Source of the DNA: Trileptium ribeirensis
Lineage: Eukaryota; Nematoda; Enoplea; Enoplida; Thoracostomopsidae
Assembly: GCA_030248225.1 (NCBI GenBank)
Contig: JASANE010018421.1
Location: forward strand, 28,581 to 92,580
Reading direction: 5' to 3'
DNA length: 64,000 bases
The position numbers and the translations under genes are program-made. The notes beneath the pieces are model-generated. The model was not told the origin of the DNA, did not search any database, and was given only the letters and a program-made list of their open reading frames with translations. This document shows, piece by piece, positions 1-11,089 of this stretch; positions within the stretch are counted from its first letter, which is position 1; the number at the start of each line of letters is the position of its first letter.

Positions 1-104
1 CTAGTTAAAAGTATATAGATGTAATTTTTCAAATCATGTAAAAATCGTCATGAAATCACGTTTTGGTTTTAATGTCCAGCTATATACCAATACCATGAAA
101 AGGT

Positions 105-910
105 AAAATTAATTGAAACGAAGTGGCCGAAGCGAGCGGAGTTTTCATTGAAAGCGCTAGGGAGAAAATTCGTGAAAATTTCTTTTTTGTTTGCTGTTTT
201 CATTCATAGCCCAACTTGAGATAGACGGATTTCGACAATTTTTGTTAGATACCCAAAGTCACGACGATGTGCTCTTTAGATGAACGCGGACAGCTACAAC
301 CCCATTTTCCGTGTCAAAATGTCAAAAACAGGTTTTTAAAGGCTCTTTGCCAAATATTGCCATACGAGTACAAGTTTTTCAAACGCCATATCTCGTCATG
401 CAGGCTTCGCATCGAAAAACGAAAATCGAAAAGTGCGTTTTGTAGTCAGATTTTGTATCGCACGCATTAAAAATGGTCTTATTTCTGAAGGGTTAATACA
501 ATGATTTGGTTATCTTGAGTTTAGCGTGAATATTTCAAGTCTTTTGATGGGTTTTCCAATGGGTTTAGAGTCTATGAACCTAATTTCTGAATATAGTCCA
601 TCTTCAGTTGCTTGCTTACGTATTACGTACAGGTCATCAAAAATTGTCTACACAGGTTTTCCGGTTGGCTTAATACGATGTTTTGGTTATCTAGAGAACA
701 GAACAAATACTTGATGCGTTGTGAGTTGTTTTCCGTGGGTTTAGGGTCGACAATGTTTTAGGATTTTCAATGGATTCAAAGTAAAAGAGGTTTTAGGGTG
801 GTATGTACATTAAACGTAGCCTGTTATAGGTGATTAAACAAAATGATAATTTAAAAATAAACTCACGCTCGCTCCGTTTCACCCTCGCTTGCGAGCCACT
901 AGTAATTAAT
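105..910 (+). mobile_element. Dispersed element, copy A (left arm of a large inverted pair)
   Basis: This is one copy of an unnamed dispersed element; the second copy lies reversed at 11,090-12,345. The outer end (115-145) has a GAAACGAAG...GCGAGCGGAGTTTT motif. The inner end (859-895) carries a related motif on the opposite strand (rc GAAACGGAGCGAGCG), so the element has imperfect terminal inverted repeats. Matches to copy B include the segments near 150-190, 255-320 and 330-350 and the two 177-bp units at 498-830. No transposase-like ORF is visible, so it would be non-autonomous. The superfamily is unresolved; I did not find a clear target-site duplication. Confidence 0.55.
498..830 (+). 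repeat. Degenerate ~177-bp tandem units inside copy A
   Basis: Two units are recognisable from the phrase TTTGGTTATC followed by a GTGGGTTTAG-like phrase, starting near 499 and 676. The same unit family occurs four times, reversed, in copy B (11,210-11,910). This internal tandem structure helps show that the two elements are related. Confidence 0.5.
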
Positions 911-2000
911 TAGACGGTGTTTCTTAACCACGTAAAAATATCTATTTCATTATCAAATGTTCTTTTATTTTCAACTACTTCCTTCCTTCGAAATGTCCAA
1001 TAAAGGTCTCCACAACAATCTAATGTATTCGAATTTTTGTTGTAGAAATGTCGTTATATCCTTAGAAACCGAACAGCTTACTGTGGGAGATTCCGACTGC
1101 AGCAGTGTCATATATATATAAGTTGACTTTCAGGAAGCTAAACAATGCGATGACGTGTTTGTCCAATGAATACAAGTACTATACTGCTTTCACTTCACTA
1201 AAGATTTCTTTAGGTTTTTATTATACAGCTAAATACCATTACAATGTTTGGATAATAAAAATATCTGTATATGTTAAACACTGAAATTAGGTTGTATTGA
1301 AATGCATAATATGCTCACTGACACAATGTATGCTCATAATTTCTTACGTTCGTCGGTATATGATAATTTGAGATATACAGAGCATGAACTAAAATAGTTA
1401 ATACATTGTTCCTTAAATTGGATTTTCACAAATTTGACAATTTACCTCATGAAACAAAGCTTATTGCTGCCAATTTGATTATAATTCAGAAAATTAGAGT
1501 GTTGATTAATCCTCATGAATTCCATACACTGGCACCCAGACTCTTAGATCTCACAAATAACGCAACTGCAATACCACAGTGCAAAAACGTGGGAGCTAGG
1601 GTACGGGAGACTGCCGCAGGCTTTGTTAAGCGAAACGGCTGTCACCGATGCCGTCTATATGCTACAGCTGTCTCCTTTAGGACGTCAAAAGTTCCAAATG
1701 GCAAAGGCGCTATAAAATCAAGTCCTCATAAGTATTTTCAATATCATGCAATGCAGTATCTATCCATTTAGGTTTACTGTTTGGTTTTACCACACGTCTT
1801 CCAAAGTAAACTTCAAGAAAACGCTGCTGCGCTGATAGCATGGGTATGATAATAAGTGCACCAACTTTTAGTCTAAATTTTCGCATCGTTTTCGCTGCGT
1901 TTCTTGACATGGCTCTTAATACCATGAAGGCTTACCGCTTGGCTCATGTATGCAGCTTAACTAAAGCTAATGCTTTGGCTTAGGCTTAATATATAATTAT
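911..2000. other. AT-rich spacer with weak ORFs
   Basis: No recognisable gene. Open frames exist at 1406-1771 (+, 121 codons from a TTG) and 1710-1925 (-, 71 codons), overlapping on opposite strands. The reverse one has a basic, protein-like composition (RNAAKTMRKFR) but I cannot assign it to a family. A run of GCTTAGGCTTA-like words lies at about 1930-1990. Confidence 0.4.
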
Positions 2001-2925
2001 AATATGAGTGCAGCACAATGAAGGTTGTTGGATGTACAGTACATACCATGTGCACGAACGGCTTATCATGCATCTCACTTCCGCCCCTAAAAGTTACATT
2101 GGCCAAAGAGTTTTAGGGCATCATCTTTTAAACACCTGACTTTTACTGAAATTTATGAATATTATATATGTAAGATTTCCAATGAACAACGTAACATGGT
2201 GGTAGTGGTATGATGATAATATGAGTGCAGCACAATGAAGGTTGTTGGATGTACAGTACAAACCATGTGCACGAACGGCTTATCATGCATCTCACTTCCG
2301 CCCCTAAAAGTTACATTGGCCAAAGAGTTTTAGGGCATCATCTTTTAAACACCTGACTTTTACTGAAATTTATGAATATTATATATGTAAGATTTCCAAT
2401 GAACAACGTAACATGGTGGTAGTGGTATGATGATAATATGAGTGCAGCACAATGAAGGTTGTTGGATGTACAGTACAATCCATGTGCACGAACGGCTTAT
2501 CATGCATCTCACTTCCGCCCCTAAAAGTTACATTGGCCAAAGAGTTTTAGGGCATCATCTTTTAAACACCTGACTTTTACTGAAATTTATGAATATTATA
2601 TATGTAAGATTTCCAATGAACAACGTAACATGGTGGTAGTGGTATGATGATAATATGAGTGCAGCACAATGAAGGTTGTCGGATGTACAGTACAAACCAT
2701 GTGCACGAACGGCTTATCATGCATCTCACTTCCGCCCCTAAAAGTTACATCGGCCAAAGAGTTTTAGGGCATCAATTTTTAAACACCTGTCTTTTACTGA
2801 AATTTATGAACATCATATATGTAAGATTTCCAATGAACAACGTAACTCGGTGGTAGTGGCATGATGATAATATGAGTGCAGCACAATGGAGGTTGTTGGA
2901 TGTACAGTACAAACCATGTGCACTA
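2001..2925 (+). repeat. 217-bp tandem array, about 4.3 copies
   Basis: The phrase AATATGAGTGCAGCACAATG recurs at 2001, 2218, 2435, 2652 and 2869, an exact 217-bp spacing. The first three copies are nearly identical; the fourth and the partial fifth are more diverged, and the fifth breaks off after the GTGCAC near 2925. No coding frame is kept through the array. A 65-codon open frame in the fourth copy is a by-product of the repeat. Confidence 0.95.
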
Positions 2926-3390
2926 CTGTTTCAATAACGGCTTATACTATGTAAAATCATAATTCTAGGATAATATCTGCATTATAATAAACGGTTCTTT
3001 TGTTTTATGATCATGAATTCAGGACGCCCTTTAGTGAATTCGCACAGGGGTACAAAAATTATCGATGCACGGTGTCGAGATCATAAAAGGACACGTCACA
3101 ATTTCAACATGCTGCTAGCCATGCGTAACATGGTTTAAGGTTTTGTCATGACGTAGCTGTACAGATGTAGAGCAACGAGTTTAATACTGAATAAAACCAG
3201 CGCTACCAGAATATATCATGAAAATTAATGAATAACCTACATGTTTGTATATTCATGAGGAAATAGATGTTAAGGATGATATATTTTCTCAGATAATGTT
3301 CGTAGTGACGAAATGAGGAAAATATAATTAGAGCTGTATAATATTTAACTATCTATTTGTCGTTAAAAATAGCGGTAAAAAGCTATTTCA
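2926..3390. other. Unassigned AT-rich spacer
   Basis: No ORF, repeat or RNA gene is recognisable between the 217-bp and the 163-bp arrays. Confidence 0.5.
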
Positions 3391-4255
3391 ATCCATGGTT
3401 GCAGACTAAACAGCACGTTTCATGAATTGAGTTATGCTTGCAAAACGAAAAACATTCGGATGGTATCTGAGCGCCAACAACTACAATCCTAAACTTTAGT
3501 AGAAATTTATCCTCGTGTAGCTGCCGAAATGTATCAGTGCAAGACATCAAGACAAATGACGTTGATAAAGCCGTCAATTGCTGCTACATCACTTGAGTTA
3601 TACTAGCAAAGGAATAATATTCGAATGGTGTCTGAGCGCCAACATTGCTAAACTTCAGCAGAAATTCATGCTCTTGCAGCTGCCGAAATATATTAGTCGC
3701 AAGATATCAAGACAAATAGCGTTTATGAAACAGTCAGTCGCTGCTACATAGCTTAAATTATGCTCGCAAACGAATAGCATTTGAATGGTGCCTCAGCGCC
3801 AACAACAGTGCTAAAACTTTAGCATAAATTCGTTCTCGTGCAGCTCCCGAAATATATCAGTGCAAGATATCAAGACGAATGACGTTCATGAAGTCGCCAG
3901 TGGTTACTACATAACTTGAATTATTATCGCAAAACGAATAACATTCGGTAGTGCCTAAGCGGCAACAGCATTGCTTAACTTTAGCAGAAATTCATTCTCG
4001 TGCAGGTGCCGAAATGTATCAGTGCAAGATATCAAGACTAATGACGTTCACGTAGTCGCCAGTCGATACTGCATAACTTGAATTATTATCGCGAAACGAA
4101 TAACATTCGGATAGCGCCTGAGCGGCAACAGCATTGTTAAACTTCAGCAGAAGTTTATCTCGTGCAGCTGCTGAAATATTTTCCAGTTGTGTTGTATCAG
4201 CAGCAAGGTATTAAGACCATTGACGGTCATGAAACCTTCAGCCACTACAATAAGA
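3391..4255 (+). repeat. Degenerate ~163-bp tandem array, 5 copies
   Basis: The phrase GAGCGCCAAC (or AGCGGCAAC) recurs at 3469, 3634, 3794, 3957 and 4120, spacings of 165, 160, 163 and 163. Each unit also has an AACGAATAACATTCG-like block, a CTCGTGCAGCTGCCGAAAT-like block and a TGCAAGATATCAAGAC-like block in the same order. Units have diverged by many substitutions and small indels, so this array is older or less homogenised than its neighbours. Confidence 0.9.
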
Positions 4256-4768
4256 CCATTCTGTAAGCGTTATAGACGATATCAACTGAAAGCGCACAGT
4301 CATATCGATATATTAGATTGCATATACACGCCTTGAAACTCTTCCTTCGTTATCTGTTTTCAGCACGCGTCTTGGCGAATGTTCACATGTCTCGATTCAG
4401 GAAGGGTTTGGTTTAAATGAGCCGCTCAATCAGCCTATCCAGATCCTTCCTAAATTATATTTATCATATCATTTTTTTGTGTAATTTTACGTTATTTTAT
4501 TTACTTTAATCCTCATTTTCTTTTCTTTTTGTGATTAATATATTACTTTTATATACTTCTCATATTTGGACAATAAATGAATAAACAAACTACAAAGCAT
4601 ACGCTGCCTCGCTTGTCAACACAGTGTTGAGCAGCTGAACTTGTGGTAGTAAGCTTGGCACAATTAAAAATTCTGAAAATGATCTATCACCGGGTAGTGT
4701 AGATGCTGTTCGTTCCATCAACTAGTAGTACAAAGGGTCGTTTTAAACTCAACACAGAATAACATCCA
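4256..4768. other. Unassigned spacer between arrays
   Basis: T-rich stretch with an AATAAATGAATAAAC tail near 4,571-4,590 that resembles a retroelement or mRNA 3' end, but no coding remnant precedes it. Nothing else is recognisable. Confidence 0.4.
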
Positions 4769-7436
4769 AACATAAGTGATCGAATACTAAATCCAGATTT
4801 ACCCATTCAGTTAAACTTCGAGTTTAAAAGTTGGCTTTATTTTCTAAATAACATTTTTCTAGCTTATGCTTTCGCAGAAACACAATAAACTGGTTAACAT
4901 AAGTGATCAAATACTAAATCAAAATTTAACCATTCAGTTAAACTTCGAGTTTAAAAGTAGGTTTTATTTCCTAAATAACATTTTTCTAGCTTATGCTTTC
5001 GCAGAAACACAATAAACTGGTTAACATAAGTGATCGAATACTAAATCCAGATTTAACCATTCAGTTAAACTTCGAGTTTGAAAGTGGGTTTTATTTTCTA
5101 AATAACATTTTTCTAGCTTATGCTTTCGCAGAAACACAATAAACTGGTTAACATAAGTGATCAAATACTAAATCCAAAATTAACCATTCAGTTAAACTTC
5201 GAGTTTAAAAGTAGGTTTTATTTCCTAAATAACATTTTTCTAGCTTATGCTTTCGCAGAAACACAATAAACTGGTTAACATAAGTGATCGAATACTAAAT
5301 CCAAATTTAACCATTCAGTTAAACTTCGAGTTTAAAAGTAGGTTTTATTTCCTAAATAACAATTTTCTAGCTTATGCTTTCGCAGAAACACAATAAACTG
5401 GTTAACATAAGTGATCAAATACTAAATCCAAATTTAACCATTCAGATAAACTTCGAGTTTAAAAGTAGGTTTTATTTCCTAAATAACATTTTTCTAGCTT
5501 ATGCTTTCGCAGAAACACAATAAACTGGTTAACATAAGTGATCGAATACTAAATCCAAATTTAACCATTCAGTTAAACTTCGAGTTTAAAAGTAGGTTTT
5601 ATTTCCTAAATAACATTTTTCTAGCTTATGCTTTCGCAGTAACACAAAAAACTGGTTAACATAAGTGATCGAATACTAAATCCAGATTTAACCATTCAGT
5701 TAAACTTCGAGTTTAAAAGTAGGTTTTATTTCCTAAATAACATTTTTCTAGCTTATGCTTTCGCAGAAACACAATAAACTGGTTAACATAAGTGATCGAA
5801 TACTAAATCCAGATTTAACCATTCAGTTAAACTTCGAGTTTAAAAGTGGGTTTTATTTTCTAAATAACATTTTTCTAGCTTATGCTTTCGCAGAAACACA
5901 ATAAACTGGTTAACATAAGTGATCAAATACTAAATCCAAATTTAACCATTCAGATAAACTTCGAGTTTAAAAGTAGGTTTTATTTCCTAAATAACATTTT
6001 TCTAGCTTATGCTTTCGCAGAAACACAATAAACTGGTTAACATAAGTGATCGAATACTAAATCCAAATTTAACCATTCAGTTAAACTTCGAGTTTAAAAG
6101 TAGGTTTTATTTCCTAAATAACATTTTTCTAGCTTATGCTTTCGCAGTAACACAAAAAACTGGTTAACATAAGTGATCGAATACTAAATCCAGATTTAAC
6201 CATTCAGTTAAACTTCGAGTTTAAAAGTTGGTTTTATTTTCTAAATAACATTTTTCTAGCTTATGCTTTCGCAGAAACACAATAAACTGGTTAACATAAG
6301 TGATCAAATACTAAATCAAAATTTAACCATTCAGTTAAACTTCGAGTTTAAAAGTAGGTTTTATTTCCTAAATAACATTTTTCTAGCTTATGCTTTCGCA
6401 GAAACACAATAAACTGGTTAACATAAGTGATCGAATACTAAATCCAGATTTAACCATTCAGTTAAACTTCGAGTTTAAAAGTAGGTTTTATTTCCTAAAT
6501 AACATTTTTCTAGCTTATGCTTTCGCAGAAACACAATAAACTGGTTAACATAAGTGATCGAATACTAAATCCAAATTTAACCATTCAGTTAAACTTCGAG
6601 TTTAAAAGTAGGTATTATTTCCTAAATAACATTTTTCTAGCTTATGCTTTCGCAGTAACACAAAAAACTGGTTAACATAAGTGATCGAATACCAAATCCA
6701 AATTTAACCATTCAGTTAAACTTCGAGTTTAAAAGTGGGTTTTATTTTCTAAATAATATTTTTCTAGCTTATGCTTTCGCAGAAACACAATAAACTGGTT
6801 AATATAAGTGATCAAATACTAAATCCAAATTTAACCATTCAGTTAAACTTCGAGTTTAAAAGTAGGTTTTATTTCCTAAATAACATTTTTCTAGCTTATG
6901 CTTTCGCAGAAACACAATAAACTGGTTAACATAAGTGATCGAATACTAAATCCAAATTTAACCATTCAGTCAAACTTCGAGTTTAAAAGTGGGTTTTATT
7001 TTCTAAATAACATTTTTCTAGCTTATGCTTTCGCAGAAACACAATAAACTGGTTAACATAAGTGAGCAAATACTAAATCCAAATTTAACCATTCAGTTAA
7101 ACTTCGAGTTTAAAAGTAGGTTTTATTTCCTAAATAATATTTTTCTAGCTTATGCTTTCGCAGAAACACAATAAACTGGTTAACATAAGTGATCGAATAC
7201 TAAATCCAAATTTAACCATTCAGTTAAACTTCGAGTTTAAAAGTAGGTTTTATTTCCTAAATAACATTTTTCTAGCTTATGCTTTCGCAGAAACACAATA
7301 AACTGGTTAACATAACTGATGGAATACTAAATCCAAATTTAACCTTCAGTTAAACTTCGAGTTTAAAAGTAGGTTTTATTTCCTAAATAACATTTTTCTA
7401 GCTTATGCTTTCACAATGAACACAATAAACTTGTTA
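4769..7436 (+). repeat. 127-bp satellite array, 21 copies, with higher-order structure
   Basis: AACATAAGTGATCGAATAC begins copy 1 at 4769 and copy 21 at 7309, exactly 20 periods of 127 bp with no net indel. Each unit contains an inverted repeat TTAAACT-TCG-AGTTTAA able to form a 7-bp stem. Unit variants (GATCG or GATCA; GTAGG or GTGGG) tend to alternate. A variant reading CGCAGTAACACAAAAAAC occurs only at 5635, 6143 and 6651, spaced 508 bp = 4 units. The last copy is degraded by compensating small indels. No function is claimed. Confidence 0.97.
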
Positions 7437-8794
7437 TGTTGATTTACGTTCATGTTTTACACCAAAGATTTTGTGTCGTTGAAATGGTTCGGGCTTTCGT
7501 AAAAAATAGAAGCAACATGGGCTTTGGAACAGTCGACGATGAAGAATGTACATTTTTGTCCGGTACAGTGTGATTTTTATCTCTGTATTTTAGTTTGTCA
7601 TAGTAAAATTTGTTTGTTTGCTTGTTTGTCGAATTAATTAAAAATAGTGGAAGTACAAACGAACCGCAACCATACTCTAAGATAGATCATGTGTTAAACA
7701 TTAGCTATTATTTGTGTTAAACATTAGCTATAATTGTCGGTACATAACTATCCCGTTTTTGAATTAATGGTTGGCTAATCGTTGTACAATGGTTAGATAA
7801 GTCAATTTGACTAAAATTTGATCCCCATATCCTATTCTTCATCAAGTGAATCAATTTTTGGCTCAAGTGAACGGTTTAACCTGAAACTCATATCGAGCTA
7901 AAAACGGACTGTGCAGTTAACTTCTCCATGTTCATTGAGTCAAAATCTATTCCGTGATTTTACATCCTACTCCAATAATTATTAAGTCTTATTGCGGTAT
8001 AGCCATTGTAATTTGAAATTGAAGTATTAAATTTCTTTCACGCTTTTTTTTTTCAAAACAAAGTTGAAAAATTCTATATTCGTTGATTAATAATTTGTTA
8101 ATTTTATAATTGTATGTTATTATTTCTGTATTTTGTAGAGTTGTTAGTTTTAAGTTTCTCTATATTTGCCGTTGTTGTACTTTTCATTGTTCGTGTCAAA
8201 AGTTTTACTTATATACGAAATTCTTTGGACTCATAATTCTATGTGCCTGTCAATATAAATATATACATTAACATATATAACTATATACGTTTCCAATGTT
8301 CTATATGCCCTGTTATTTTAACATGTGTTGTGTATCTACAGTTTTAATATTTAAAGGACATAGTGGCAATTTCGTCTAGACGTGCAAATTTTTAAGGGAA
8401 AATAACTTGTATAGCGCAGAAAACGTAAGGATAATATTAGTGTCACGAAAATTAAGTTAATGCGGTTTTTTCTAGCTCTGTGGGCTGTGACAACGTTAAT
8501 CTGATGAAGTTTTTTGTTAACCTAAAACATTTTGACATGTAAAATTGATAATTATATATTTACTATTTGCGGAATCCTCAATGTAAATGTACGAGTGGAT
8601 CTGCCATTATAACGCATTTTACATAAAAACAAAATCTGCCCTAAATTTTATAGAGCTATTGTATAACCAAACCATGTATATTTGATGCAGATTATATATC
8701 ATATAATACGCATAATAGTTTCCCAATGTGTTAGTTAAATATAGCATAATTTATGTGATAATTTTATTGTGTATTCAACACGCAAATGCTGTAA
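7437..8794. other. AT-rich spacer
   Basis: No ORF above background, no repeat array and no RNA gene recognised. The composition is strongly AT with short TA and TTTG runs. Confidence 0.5.
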
Positions 8795-8890
8795 TTCTAA
8801 CGAGAGTCCCACTCAAAGGCGGAATGGTCCGGGTGTTCAGATCCGCTAGACGCAGAGGCAACAAAAGTATTGTTATCAATGTCATGCTCC
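8795..8890 (+). mobile_element. tRNA-derived SINE head (candidate)
   Basis: A tRNA-like core: an ACTCAAAGGCGG anticodon-arm-like block, then GGTCCGGGTGTTCAGATCC, which resembles a T arm with a polymerase III B box (8832-8843), then an acceptor-like GCAGAGGCAAC. The A box is weak (TAACGAGAGTC near 8798). A tRNA gene is unlikely because the stems are imperfect. It abuts the start of the 128-bp array. Confidence 0.4.
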
Positions 8891-8979
8891 TGTTTTAAAA
8901 TGTCTCCGCCATATTCATGTATGTGGTGTAGCTCTCCGGCTTGATATCACTGACATATATAATGATGTAAATTAACGCA

Positions 8980-11013
8980 AAGCAAAGGTTAACAAAACGA
9001 TGTCTAGTGCAAACCATTTTTGGTTTAACATCGGGTCCCCAAAAGCAAAAACCTGTATAGCCCCCGTTACTAATTAATGTGGCAAAAATAAATATAATAT
9101 ATAGAATAAGCAAAGGTTAACAAAACGATGTCTAGTGCAAACCATTTTTGGTTTAACATCGGGTCCCCAAAAATAAAAACCTGTGTAGCCCCCGTTACTA
9201 ATTAATGTGACAAGAATAAATATAATATATAGAATAAGCAAAGGTTAACAAAACGATGTCTAGTGCAAACCATTTTTGGTTTAACATCGGGTCCCCAAAA
9301 GCAAAAACCTGTATAGCCCCCGTTACTAATTAATGTGGCAAGAATAAATATAATATATAGAATAAGCAAAGGTTAACAAAACGATGTCTAGTGCAAACCA
9401 TTTTTGGTTTAACATCGGGTCCCCAAAAGCAAAAACCTGTATAGCCCCCGTTACTAATTAATGTGGCAAAAATAAATATAATATATAGAATAAGCAAAGG
9501 TTAACAAAACGATGTCTAGTGCAAACCATTTTTGGTTTAACATCGGGTCCCCAAAAGCAAAAACCTGTATAGCCCCCGTTACTAATTAATGTGGCAAGAA
9601 TAAATATAATATATAGAATAAGCAAAGGTTAACAAAACGATGTCTAGTGCAAACCATTTTTGGTTTAACGTCGGGTCCCCAAAAATAAAAACCTGTATAG
9701 CCCCCGTTACTAATTAATGTGGCAAGAATAAATATAATATATAGAATAAGCAAAGGTTAACAAAACGATGTCTAGTGCAAACCATTTTTGGTTTAACATC
9801 GGGTCCCCAAAAATAAAAACTTGTGTAGCCCCCGTTACTAATTAATGTGACAAGAATAAATATAATATATAGAATAAGCAAAGGTTAACAAAACGATGTC
9901 TAGTGCAAACCATTTTTGGTTTAACATCGGGTCCCCAAAAGCAAAAACCTGTATAGCCCCCGTTACTAATTAATGTGGCAAGAATAAATATAATATATAG
10001 AATAAGCAAAGGTTAACAAAACGATGTCTAGTGCAAACCATTTTTGGTTTAACATCGGGTCCCCAAAAATAAAAACCTGTGTAGCCCCCGTTACTAATTA
10101 ATGTGACAAGAATAAATATAATATATAGAATAAGCAAAGGTTAACAAAACGATGTCTAGTGCAAACCATTTTTGGTTTAACATCGGGTCCCCAAAAATAA
10201 AAACCTGTGTAGCCCCCGTTACTAATTAATGTGGCAAGAATAAATATAATATATCGAATAAGCAAAGGTTAACAAAACGATGTCTAGTGCAAACCATTTT
10301 TGGTTTAACATCGGGTCCCCAAAAATAAAAACCTGTGTAGCCCCCGTTACTAATTAATGTGACAAGAATAAATATAATATATAGAATAAGCAAAGGTTAA
10401 CAAAACGATGTCTAGTGCAAACCATTTTTGGTTTAACATCGGGTCCCCAAAAATAAAAACCTGTGTAGCCCCCGTTACTAATTAATGTGACAAGAATAAA
10501 TATAATATATAGAATAAGCAAAGGTTAACAAAACGATGTCTAGTGCAAACCATTTTTGGTTTAACATCGGGTCCCCAAAAATAAAAACCTGTGTAGCCCC
10601 CGTTACTAATTAATGTGACAATAATAAATATAATATATAGAATAAGCAAAGGTTAACAAAACGATGTCTAGTGCAAACCATTTTTGGTTTAACATCGGGT
10701 CCCCAAAAATAAAAACCTGTGTAGCCCCCGTTACTAATTAATGTGACAAGAATAAATATAATATATAGAATAAGCAAAGGTTAACAAAACGATGTCTAGT
10801 GCAAACCATTTTTGGTTTAACATCGGGTCCCCAAAAATAAAAACCTGTGTAGCCCCCGTTACTAATTAATGTGACAAGAATAAATATAATATATAGAATA
10901 AGCAATGGTTAACAAAACGATGTCTAGTGCAAACCATTTTTGGTTTAACATCGGGTCCCCAAAAATAAAAACCTGTGTAGCCCCCGTTACTAATTAATGT
11001 GACAAGAATAAAC
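8980..11013 (+). repeat. 128-bp satellite array, 16 copies
   Basis: AAGCAAAGGTTAACAAAACG recurs from 8980 to 10,900, exactly 15 periods of 128 bp; the sixteenth copy ends near 11,013. The unit carries an inverted repeat AAACC-ATTTTT-GGTTT. Early copies mix two variants (GCAAAAACCTGTATAG or ATAAAAACCTGTGTAG; GTGGCAAG or GTGACAAG), while copies from about 10,260 on are almost all the second variant, suggesting local homogenisation. Reverse-strand open frames at both edges are repeat by-products; 128 is not a multiple of three, so frames close. Confidence 0.97.
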
Positions 11014-11089
11014 CATGCTACATAACATGTTGTGCACGTAACGCAATATACATATAGTGTTTTCAAATGAATTATTATTTTTTAAGCGG

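Noticed and set aside
1930..1990. TTAGGC-like words suggesting telomere repeats (also near 14,010-14,340)
   Set aside because: The words are irregularly spaced and mixed; there is no tandem run of a telomeric hexamer.
2001..11013. CRISPR-like arrays
   Set aside because: The arrays are head-to-tail tandem repeats without unique spacers, in a eukaryotic context.
8895..11066. Reverse-strand ORFs reading a shared peptide (NGGYTGF...PKMVCTRHRFVN) at both edges of the 128-bp array
   Set aside because: They are the satellite unit translated. The period is not a multiple of three, so no frame persists, and there is no independent coding signal.
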